NCBI GenBank assembly: GCA_965237855.1
Contig: CBDEGK010000006.1
Location: forward strand, 1-24,422
Length of the DNA: 24,422 bases
Reading direction: 5' to 3'
Source of the DNA: CBDEGK01 sp965237855
GTDB taxonomy: Bacteria > Pseudomonadota > Gammaproteobacteria > Pseudomonadales > Halieaceae
In this document: piece by piece, positions 13,228-20,443 of the stretch
Numbering within the stretch: the first letter of the stretch is position 1
Layout of the letters: the number at the start of each line of letters is the position of its first letter
The notes under the pieces: generated by a model
The model's input: the letters and a program-made list of their open reading frames with translations, nothing else
Told to the model about the DNA's origin: nothing
Databases searched by the model: none
Made by a program: the position numbers and the translations under genes

Positions 13228-14103
13228 TCAACTATTTTTGGACACTTTGCTTAAGTTAAATTCGTAGTCCATCGGCGTTTTGTATCCCAGCGTAGAATGC
13301 AGCCGCTTCGCGTTGTAATACACCGCCACATACTCCCGGACATCTGCGATCGCAGCTTCTCGAGTGCAATATCCCTGGTCACACGTCCATTCGCGCTTTA
13401 GGCTGCTGAAAAATCGTTCAACTGGCGAATTGTCCCAGCAATTACCTTTTCGACTCATGCTCGCTATGATTCCATGCTGCTTTAGCAGTGCTTGGTAAGC
13501 ATGGCTGGCATATTGACTGCCACGATCTGAATGGTGGATCAAGCCTGGCGGTGGATTCCTTAGGCTTACGGCCATTATCAATGCCCTGATGACCAGCGCC
13601 TTGGTCATGCGGCGATCCATAGACCAGCCAACAACTCGTCGAGAGTAAAGGTCAATCACCACGGCCAGGTAGACCCAACCCTCCTGAGTCCAAAGATAAG
13701 TAATATCGGACCCCCAGCACTGGTTGGGGCTTGCGGGTGAAAATGCTCGATTCAGCACATTGTCAGCCACAGGTAATCGATGTTTGCTGTCAGTGGTGAC
13801 CTTGTATTTACGTTTAGATTTGACGACGAGGCCCATAGATTTCATGAGCCGCCTGGCGCGATAACGACCAATGGAGAAGCCTTCTGCAGTAAGTTGACGG
13901 CTCAGTCTACGACTCCCCATACTCTGCCGAGAATCTGTAAACAGGGACTTCATTCGCCGCCTGACAGCCAGCTCTTCAGGACCAATCACCTTGCCTCCAC
14001 GGGCCCTCCAGGCGTAGTAGGAGCTACGCTTTACACCGATGACCCGGCACAACATTGTTACTGGATATTGAGCTGTATTACCTTGCACTAAGGCGTACTT
14101 CAC
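13228..14103 (-). CDS. IS3 transposase OrfB, copy 2
   Basis: A 291-residue rve-type transposase ending normally at KVSKNS with TGA inside the terminal repeat. It keeps D (CWGSDITYLW), D (HHSDRGSQYAS) and E (NCWDNSPVERFF). It differs from copy 1 at scattered residues (for example QGNTAQ for QCNTAK, LLKQHGI for LLKQYGM), so the two are not a very recent duplication. Without the 5' end of the element, it is unlikely to mobilise itself. Confidence 0.92.
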   Translation of the reverse strand: MKYALVQGNTAQYPVTMLCRVIGVKRSSYYAWRARGGKVIGPEELAVRRRMKSLFTDSRQSMGSRRLSRQLTAEGFSIGRYRARRLMKSMGLVVKSKRKYKVTTDSKHRLPVADNVLNRAFSPASPNQCWGSDITYLWTQEGWVYLAVVIDLYSRRVVGWSMDRRMTKALVIRALIMAVSLRNPPPGLIHHSDRGSQYASHAYQALLKQHGIIASMSRKGNCWDNSPVERFFSSLKREWTCDQGYCTREAAIADVREYVAVYYNAKRLHSTLGYKTPMDYEFNLSKVSKNS

Positions 14104-14381
14104 TTCATTTCCTTTGCGAAATACGCCGACGCCTTTTTTAGAATTTCTTTCTCCATTTTGAGTTCTCGAACCTCACGGCGCAGCCGCTTTAGTTCCTCTT
14201 GTTCGTCCTTAGCAAGTGCATTGATGTGGGAATTAGCCTCATGCTCTCGCTTCCAACGCCCGAGTAGCCCTGGGCCAACATCCAGGCTCCGTGCAGCTGC
14301 GACTATGGTATAGCCCTGCTCAATCACCAATGCCACGGCATCTTGCTTGAAATCATCAGGAAAGTTCCGTTTTTGTCTACT
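14100..14381 (-). pseudogene. IS3 transposase OrfA, copy 2, start removed
   Basis: Residues from SRQKRNFPDDFKQDAVALVI to the KEMK end match copy 1. The native start codon and first residues are lost at the Tn3 terminal repeat. An open frame continues upstream (MHSFVGTGP), but that part is the Tn3 end read through, not IS sequence. The frameshift run of six A is conserved. Confidence 0.85.
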
Positions 14382-14382
14382 T

Positions 14383-14422
14383 GGCCCAGTGCCCACGAAG
14401 CTGTGCAAATCGGCCAGATTTT
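14383..14422 (+). repeat. Tn3 terminal inverted repeat, left
   Basis: Forty bases from GGCCCAGTGCC to CGGCCAGATTTT, identical to the reverse complement of 18133-18172. The length is close to the 38 bp usual for Tn3 elements. It starts GGCCC rather than the common GGGG. Confidence 0.92.
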
Positions 14423-14425
14423 AGG

Positions 14426-14986
14426 TCAGTCAGCCCTCTGACTGTTCTTTACCCGATCAATGGTGGCGACGCCGACATTAAAATGGCGAGCGATACCGCG
14501 AATGCTGACGCCTTCTTCGAGCATGCGTATGACTTCCCCACGCTGATAATCAGTGAGCTTGTGCTTGCGGCCAAATTTCACACCACGTTCTTTCGCAGCC
14601 GCGCGACCTTCCTCGGTCCGGCCGCGAATAAGGCTGCGTTCAAGCTCAGAAAGTCCTTTAAAAACAGTTACTAAGAACTGCCCAGTCGTAGCTGTCGTAT
14701 CCGCCCACAATTCTCCCAGAGAGCGGATTTCGATACCCCGCTCATCCAATGTCCGGGTGATCTCGAGTAAATCATGCGTGGTGCGCACCAATCGATCAAG
14801 GCCGGTAATCACCAGCGTGTCACCCTTCAGAATCTCATTCAATAGCCTGGCGAGCTGTGGACGCTTGCGCTCAGCGCCCGCCAATTTCTCTTGAAAGATC
14901 TTCTCGCAGCCCGCTTTCAGAAGCTGATCTCGCTGGCTCGTAAGGCTCTGTCCGGTGTTTGAGGCCCAGCAATAGCCGATTAACAT
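14426..14986 (-). CDS. tnpR: Tn3 resolvase TnpR with unusual active-site sequence
   Basis: A 186-residue serine recombinase that would resolve transposition cointegrates. It has S9, D64, R65 and R68 (TGLDRLVR), the E helix (FKGLSELERSLIRGRTEEGR), GVKFGRKHKL and a C-terminal helix-turn-helix (VSIRGIARHFNVGVATIDRV). The usual Y-A-R-V-S-T reads Y5-C-W7-A-S9-N, so the arginine equal to R8 of gamma-delta resolvase is tryptophan. That arginine is catalytic in studied members. ATG 14986 is chosen because GAGGAG lies 8 bases upstream. An AT-rich 20-bp motif 31 bases upstream is shared with tnpA. Confidence 0.92.
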   Translation of the reverse strand: MLIGYCWASNTGQSLTSQRDQLLKAGCEKIFQEKLAGAERKRPQLARLLNEILKGDTLVITGLDRLVRTTHDLLEITRTLDERGIEIRSLGELWADTTATTGQFLVTVFKGLSELERSLIRGRTEEGRAAAKERGVKFGRKHKLTDYQRGEVIRMLEEGVSIRGIARHFNVGVATIDRVKNSQRAD

Positions 14987-15016
14987 GTGCAATTCTCCTC
15001 TTTTAGTTGGTAGTCT

Positions 15017-15036
15017 CGGAATATATATTCGGAACA
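15017..15036 (-). promoter_or_regulatory. 20-bp motif upstream of tnpR (res/operator candidate)
   Basis: Minus-strand TGTTCCGAATATATATTCCG with a perfect GAATATATATTC core palindrome. It matches the motif upstream of tnpA at 18 of 20 positions. It lies in the 125-bp tnpA-tnpR gap where the res site is expected. Confidence 0.6.
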
Positions 15037-15111
15037 GATAGGCAACTGAGTCCTCTTCGCCAAAAATAGGGCCTGAAGCTCATACAACACAAAACACCTC
15101 ACCGTGGAAGC

Positions 15112-18048
15112 TCAAGCCGCCAGCGGCATCTCATCCAGCGGTATTCGACGCTCCATATCGAGATCGAATACGCCATAGGGATTGAAATGACTGTGCGGTA
15201 ACGGTGACAGTGCGCGCATATCACGTTCGGTCATGCGATTCATCCATCCCGGTTCACGAAGCACCTGCTGGATCATTAAGGTATTTATATAGACAAGGCT
15301 GACCTGTAGCAGGTGAAGAGCAAGCGCCGAGACCTCCTGATCTTCCAGATTATTGGTCGCCATCTCTCCACTCTTGCCAAAGTAGATGAAGCTATTGACG
15401 CCATTCCAGCGTTCAACCACATTCAACCCCGTGTTGACCTCCCGGCGTAGTTCTTCTGACGCCAGATAATTGCACAGGAAAATAGTTTTCACTGCTCTGC
15501 CCAGTTCAATAAGCGCTGCGTAGGTTGGGTGTTGCACGTTGCTGCGGGTGAAACGGCGCAGGATAGCGTCAGCCTCGGCAGTGCGTGTTCGCAAGGCCGT
15601 GGTAAACTTGACCAGTTCATCGTACTGCTGAGCAATCAACTCCCAGTTAATTGCCTTGCTGGTGAAGATGGGTTCCAGGTTCGGATAACGCTCTTTAGCC
15701 CCGGTATCCGGCTGTGCCAACTTGAGCTTGTTGATGCCCTTGAACCGCGGCATCAGCGTAAAACCCAGAAGGTGACAGAAGGCGAAAGCAACGACACTCT
15801 GCCCATGGCTGTCCACATACTGGCGCTCTACTTCCATCTCCGTGCAGTGGTGCAGAACACCTTCAATCATTGATGCCACTTCAGAGGATGAGCACCGCTT
15901 GAGCTGGGAATAAATGCAGACCGCGTTTATATCCACATGCCAATAGATCATGACACCACGGCCACCATAGCGGACATGCCACTCGGTCATGAGATTCTGA
16001 TCCCAGGCGCTGAACTGGGTGGAGTCGGATGCGCAGGCGGTTGTCCCCTCACCCCAGATGTGTGGCAGGCGCGCCTGCAAAGTCGCATTCACCACACGCC
16101 TGATAGCATCGCGCAGACTGTCCTTGTGAATATAACGGCGACGTGTATGCAAGAGCTCTTTGTAACTAACCCCATGCGGTCCGCTGGCAAGGCACTTTAA
16201 TCCCGCATTGGTGCCCAGCCCATAAAGTGAAAGTAGCAGACGGCGTAATACCTCATCGGGAGGGGTGGCTTCCCGCGATGCGGCAGTAGCAAACGCTTTT
16301 GTGAACCCCGCCCTAAAATCAGTCTCTTTGAGTGCATCGAGTAAGCTGGTTGCAGGCCACCTCTGGTTAAGCTCCCGCTTTAACGCGTCCAGATTTGGCG
16401 GATCAGGCAGTGCTTTCAGTGGGGTAACGGAGATAGTTGGTTTATTACGCTTTTGTTTAATCGCCACTTCGCCGTTTCGTGGCAAATTCTCATTGAGGTG
16501 ACTGAGCGACTCCGCCATTTTCCCCTTCATGTCGGCGATGAACGTCTCAGCATCGGGCGGCAAATTGAGTGCCTCGTAATAACTCTGACGATTGATATCA
16601 AAGTCAGTCGGCAGGTCGTCATCGGGATTGCAAAAGTGCTTGGCGCCGACCACCCAGACTTCCTTGCATCGGAGCTTTTCACGCAGTTCCTGCAGTACAC
16701 AGATCTCATAATTGATCCGATTGATTCGCTCGGCTCCACTGGACGACTTTTCGATGACAATGTCTCGCCATTTCTGGCGGACTACGCCCTCGACCGGGAT
16801 ATCGTCAAGGGCAAAGTACCGGTCCCGACGATCCTGGTGCGTCTTGATAACGTCTATTGCATCCAGGATCGGGCGCCACGCCTCATTATTGCAGCGGAAC
16901 TCCAATGCCTCGAGAATACGCGGCAGCATGCGACGATAATGCTGTGCATAGGACGCGCGAACTTTCTTGTGTATCTTGTTGATGTATGCCGGGCCATTTG
17001 AACGATGTTCTTTCACCAGTTGTTCGATCATTTGTTCATTAACGACGGGAAACACGACATCACGGACGGCGCCATCAGGATTCTCCAACACGACTTCAGC
17101 AATGCGGAACAGCAGCGTCGTCTTGCTCTGCACCTTGAAAAAGCTGCCGACCAACTCTGAGACGATTTTGCGCTCAGCTCGCACCGAGATTTTGTGGATC
17201 ACCTGGATGAGCAATTCAACAAGCTTGTCAGTGATTTCACCCTCACGCGGCACGCAATAAAAGACCAACAGCGGATAGCGTATCTTTGCAGGGTGGCGGC
17301 GAAGCTCCCAGGCATTTTCTGTCCGTGCCCGCTGGCGGTAGCGTTCGGTCAACTTGGGGTTGATGCCCTGCAAAATATCGGCGGGAAGGTCGAGACTGCG
17401 TAGCCTCTCGAGTCGGTCGACAGCCCGCAGTACACTGTCCAGGCTGACGGGGCCCATATCGGCACAAATTCGGGAAAATTCGGAAACGTCATCCTTTTCC
17501 ACAAGAAGACCGTCAAGTTGCGCGAGCGCATCTTTGCTCAACTGACTGTGGATCCTTTGGAAAAGCAGACCATCAAATGTACGCTCGGCCGAACTGACCA
17601 TCCGTTCCAGGCGGTAATCACCCGGCCGCTCGAGGTGGTTGTGTAGCATCCATTCTGTAATCAGTTCATCCAGATGTGATGGCGCCGGAGCTTCTGGAAA
17701 GACGCTGTCAATCAACCAGGTGCGGAAACGGATTGCCACTTGTTTATCAAATGGCCGAATCCCCAGGTATGTTAAAATCTCACGGCGATGTCGGCTCCCC
17801 GTTCGGTTTTGGCAGGCATAATCATCAAGGTCAGTGACGGATGCCTCGACCTGGAAGGCCAGGTACTCCAGTACCACAGACGTGATTTCGTCGATTCGTT
17901 TGGGAAACCGGGCGTACAGCTGATAATGTCTTAGCAGCACAGCCAGAGCCAATCGACTCTGCCCAGTTTTGCCCTTGAGGAGGGTGTAATCGTCATCATA
18001 GAGTGTCCAGTGCTCGCTCAGTTCGGTCTCGGTCCATACTTGCTTCAT
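15112..18048 (-). CDS. tnpA: Tn3-family transposase TnpA
   Basis: A 978-residue replicative transposase of typical length. The N-terminal DNA-binding region (DUF4158-like) begins LSEHWTLYDDDYTLLKGKTG, and YLGIRPF appears near residue 100. The C-terminal catalytic domain holds D675 (ACASDSTQFSAWD), D746 (QYVDSHGQSVVAFAF) and E879 (GLNVVERWNGVNSFIYFGKS). It recognises the 40-bp ends and forms cointegrates. ATG 18048 is the first start after the promoter-like motif at 18072-18091; only a weak ribosome site is present (GGGAATC). It is open throughout with no visible lesion, so the element may still be active. Confidence 0.96.
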   Translation of the reverse strand: MKQVWTETELSEHWTLYDDDYTLLKGKTGQSRLALAVLLRHYQLYARFPKRIDEITSVVLEYLAFQVEASVTDLDDYACQNRTGSRHRREILTYLGIRPFDKQVAIRFRTWLIDSVFPEAPAPSHLDELITEWMLHNHLERPGDYRLERMVSSAERTFDGLLFQRIHSQLSKDALAQLDGLLVEKDDVSEFSRICADMGPVSLDSVLRAVDRLERLRSLDLPADILQGINPKLTERYRQRARTENAWELRRHPAKIRYPLLVFYCVPREGEITDKLVELLIQVIHKISVRAERKIVSELVGSFFKVQSKTTLLFRIAEVVLENPDGAVRDVVFPVVNEQMIEQLVKEHRSNGPAYINKIHKKVRASYAQHYRRMLPRILEALEFRCNNEAWRPILDAIDVIKTHQDRRDRYFALDDIPVEGVVRQKWRDIVIEKSSSGAERINRINYEICVLQELREKLRCKEVWVVGAKHFCNPDDDLPTDFDINRQSYYEALNLPPDAETFIADMKGKMAESLSHLNENLPRNGEVAIKQKRNKPTISVTPLKALPDPPNLDALKRELNQRWPATSLLDALKETDFRAGFTKAFATAASREATPPDEVLRRLLLSLYGLGTNAGLKCLASGPHGVSYKELLHTRRRYIHKDSLRDAIRRVVNATLQARLPHIWGEGTTACASDSTQFSAWDQNLMTEWHVRYGGRGVMIYWHVDINAVCIYSQLKRCSSSEVASMIEGVLHHCTEMEVERQYVDSHGQSVVAFAFCHLLGFTLMPRFKGINKLKLAQPDTGAKERYPNLEPIFTSKAINWELIAQQYDELVKFTTALRTRTAEADAILRRFTRSNVQHPTYAALIELGRAVKTIFLCNYLASEELRREVNTGLNVVERWNGVNSFIYFGKSGEMATNNLEDQEVSALALHLLQVSLVYINTLMIQQVLREPGWMNRMTERDMRALSPLPHSHFNPYGVFDLDMERRIPLDEMPLAA

Positions 18049-18071
18049 TCACGATTCCCGTTTTATTATTA

Positions 18072-18091
18072 CGGATTATATATACGGAACA
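18072..18091 (-). promoter_or_regulatory. 20-bp motif / -10 region upstream of tnpA
   Basis: Minus-strand TGTTCCGTATATATAATCCG, 24 bases before the tnpA ATG. It includes a consensus TATAAT box. It is nearly identical to the motif upstream of tnpR, which suggests a shared regulator, most likely TnpR. Confidence 0.6.
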
Positions 18092-18132
18092 TATTGTAAA
18101 TGGAATCCAACGACTAAAACAAGCACTGACTG

Positions 18133-18172
18133 AAAATCTGGCCGATTTGCACAGCTTCGTGGGCACTGGGCC
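18133..18172 (-). repeat. Tn3 terminal inverted repeat, right
   Basis: Exact inverse of 14383-14422. Directly beyond it begins the truncated carboxyltransferase gene. Confidence 0.92.
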
Positions 18173-19299
18173 TGGTGCGGCTGGCCCTGGAGCAACAAGT
18201 ACCGCTGGTATTAATGCTTGATGGCGCCGGTGAACGGGCCAGTAATGGCGCTGAGCGTTACCCGGTGTCGCCGGGTGATTTGCAGTTGGTGGCAGATCTG
18301 AAAGGCCAGGTACCGGTGGTTACCCTGATTATGGGGACCTCGGCGGGCCACGGTGCCCTGACGGGCATGTTTGCCGATTTCATTGTCATGACCGAGGGTT
18401 CGGCGCTGTTTACGGCGGGACCGCCCCTGGTGCAGGCATCCCTGGGAATTGAGGCAACGCCGGAGGAGTTGGGTAGCGCGCGCATGCACACCAGCAAAAG
18501 CGGGGTGGCCCACAATTTTGCGCAGACTGAAGACGATGCTATCGCCATGGCTCGCTATTTCCTGTCTTTATTGCCACTGCGCGCCGGGGCCATTTTGCCC
18601 TCGCTACCCGGCACGCCGGTAGCCGCCCCAAGATCACTGGATTCACTGCTCGATCTTATTCCGCCCGCAGCCAACCAGGCTTTTGATATGCGAAAGTTGC
18701 TCGCCGAACTAAGCGATGAGCAAAGTCTGTTTGAACTACAACCGGACTTCGGCGGTAGTCTCATCACCGCCCTGGCGCGCATTGGCGGTACACCCTGCCT
18801 GCTGATGGCGAACCAGCCGACGGTTCTGGCTGGAGCCATCACCGTGGACAGTGCCGGTAAGGCCGCCCACTTTATCGAGGTGGCCAATCAGTTTGGTTTG
18901 CCCCTGGTCAGCCTGCTGGACAACCCCGGGGTGATGCCGGGACCCATATCAGAGCAAGCGGGGGTGTTGAAAGCGGCGGGACAAATGTTTGCCGCACAGC
19001 GCCGCTACCGCGGCAAGAAGATTATCTGCACCTTGCGCAAGGCATTCGGCTTTGGCAGCTCGGTTATGGGCATGAATCCCTGGGATCGGCAGGCCATCAG
19101 TCTGGCTCTGCCCTCGGCCAACCTTGGAGGTATTCCCGCCATTGGCGGTGCAGAAGCGGCGCGGGCGTCCGAGGCCGAGGCTACGCTAATGCAGGAAGCG
19201 CAATCAGGGGCCTGGGTGCCGGCCGATGCCATGGCTTTTGACAAGGTGATTGCGCCCCAGGATTTACGCAACGAAATTATTGCTGCCCTCATGTTGTGA
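18173..19299 (+). pseudogene. Acyl-CoA carboxylase carboxyltransferase (PccB/AccD-like), 5' end removed by Tn3
   Basis: About 375 residues of a biotin-dependent carboxyltransferase beta subunit, normally around 500-530. The visible part starts mid-domain (RLALEQQVPLVLMLDGAGER). It continues through GTSAGHGALTGMFADFIVMT, GSARMHTSKSGVAHNFAQTE and the C-terminal crotonase-like half (IANQFGLPLV-type sequence, LLDNPGVMPG, RKAFGFGSSVMGMNPWD). About 130-150 N-terminal residues are absent. The GTG at 18175 opens a frame but not a native start. The missing 5' part is not found beside the other transposon end or elsewhere in the window. The C-terminal reading is clean, so the break may be recent. Confidence 0.88.
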
Positions 19300-19322
19300 A
19301 AGTGCGGCTATAATTCTTCGCC

Positions 19323-20375
19323 ATGTATGCCTATCGAATTAATGACTGGGAAGAGGCGCCGCGCCTGGTAGAAGCAGACACCCCCGTACCCGAGGCGGGC
19401 CAGGTGCTGGTAAAGGTGGCGGGCAATGGTTTGTGCCAATCTGATCTGCATATGACTCATATGCCTGAAGCATTCTGCGCACCGCTCGGCTGGCAAGTAC
19501 CCTTTACCCTCGGTCACGAAGTTGGCGGCTGGATTGAGGAGTGGGGTGAAGGAGTTACCGGATTGGAACAAGGAGAGCCGGTAGCACTGGTGTCCCCGCA
19601 GTCTTGCGGTGCCTGCCTGGAGTGCACCAGCGGTTTTGACAATATCTGTTCCCATGGGTGCGTGGGTCGCGGCTATGGTCACGACGGGGGCCTGGCGGAA
19701 TATGTGCTGCTCGATTCGGTGCGACCATTAATCAAGCTCAATACACTCGACCCGCTGGAAGCGGGGCCGCTGACCGATGCGGGTTCCACCTCCTACCACG
19801 CGGTTAACCGCGTCCGTGACAAACTGGAAAAGGGTACTAGCGTGCTGGTGATTGGCGCCGGTGGCCTTGGCAGCTTCGCCGTGCAATACCTGAAGTTGCT
19901 GACCTCCGCCGACATTATTGTTGCCGACGTCAATGCCAACGCCCTCGAACGCGCCGTGGAGTTTGGCGCCGGCGCGTGCATAGACAGCCAGCAGGACAAT
20001 GTCCAGGCAGAGGTAGCGAAACTCACCGGGGGTCGCGGCGCCCAGGCGGTGCTGGATTTCGTGGGGAATGACACAACAATATCGGCGGGCATTGCCTGTC
20101 TGAGTCCGCGTGGTAGTTTCGTGCTCATCGGCGCTGCCGATGGCGGCCATGCAGCGCCTTTGTTTCCAGCACTGGCTGCCAAGGCGGCAGATATCTATTG
20201 CTTCCAGGGCCCCACCATGGCCGACACCCGTGCCGTGATGGAGTTGGCGGAGCAGGGCGAATTGCACAATCGCATCGAACTGTTTGAGTTCAACGAGGAC
20301 TCAATTCAGAAGGCCTACCGCAAACTTGCCAGCGGAGATCTTGTCGGCCGCGCTGTTATCAAAGTAGGTGGCTAA
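19323..20375 (+). CDS. Zinc-dependent NAD alcohol dehydrogenase (MDR family)
   Basis: A 350-residue cytosolic dehydrogenase, of similar layout to bacterial secondary alcohol dehydrogenases such as Rhodococcus ADH-A. Catalytic zinc ligands are C38 (GLCQSDLH), H65-E66 (LGHEVGG) and D152. Structural zinc cysteines are C95, C98, C101 and C109 (SCGACLEC). The Rossmann motif is G178-A-G-G-L-G183. The acidic D in IIVADVN favours NAD over NADP. The gene starts 23 bases after the carboxyltransferase stop. There is no Shine-Dalgarno sequence, but TATAAT sits at 19309-19314, 8 bases before the ATG; a leaderless transcript is possible. The substrate is unknown. Intact. Confidence 0.93.
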   Translation: MYAYRINDWEEAPRLVEADTPVPEAGQVLVKVAGNGLCQSDLHMTHMPEAFCAPLGWQVPFTLGHEVGGWIEEWGEGVTGLEQGEPVALVSPQSCGACLECTSGFDNICSHGCVGRGYGHDGGLAEYVLLDSVRPLIKLNTLDPLEAGPLTDAGSTSYHAVNRVRDKLEKGTSVLVIGAGGLGSFAVQYLKLLTSADIIVADVNANALERAVEFGAGACIDSQQDNVQAEVAKLTGGRGAQAVLDFVGNDTTISAGIACLSPRGSFVLIGAADGGHAAPLFPALAAKAADIYCFQGPTMADTRAVMELAEQGELHNRIELFEFNEDSIQKAYRKLASGDLVGRAVIKVGG

Positions 20376-20443
20376 CGCCAGTTCCGCCGAACTCTGCTAA
20401 CCTTGATGACATCGAAAAGGAAACGGTAATCAGGGAGTAGTGC

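Larger units (their letters stand above)
13220..14382 (-). mobile_element. IS3-family insertion sequence, copy 2, 5' end missing
   Basis: Collinear and closely similar to the element at 1918-3149. Its 3' terminal repeat (TGTTGTGGTCAACTATTTTT) is intact and differs from copy 1 at one base in the stop codon. On the 5' side similarity ends at 14382, inside orfA after its first codons. There the 40-bp terminal repeat of the Tn3 transposon begins directly. The missing part is about 70 bp: the left IR, the promoter and the orfA start. Confidence 0.9.
14383..18172 (-). mobile_element. Tn3-family transposon, compact (3790 bp)
   Basis: Bounded by exact 40-bp inverted repeats starting GGCCCAGTGCCCACGAAG. 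It contains only tnpA followed by tnpR, both on the minus strand, with no passenger gene. The tnpR stop is 3 bases from the left repeat, and tnpA starts 84 bases inside the right one. The outer flanks are IS3 orfA (left, TACTT) and a carboxyltransferase gene (right, TGGTG), with no 5-bp duplication. The two flanks do not represent one original target. Confidence 0.92.

Noticed and set aside
1918..14382. A functional composite transposon formed by the two IS3 copies
   Set aside because: Copy 2 lacks its outer 5' end, so the pair does not provide two usable outer termini.
18003..18221. Plus-strand frame running through the Tn3 right repeat into the carboxyltransferase gene
   Set aside because: It is in the wrong frame for the carboxyltransferase and consists of terminal-repeat and tnpA-antisense sequence.
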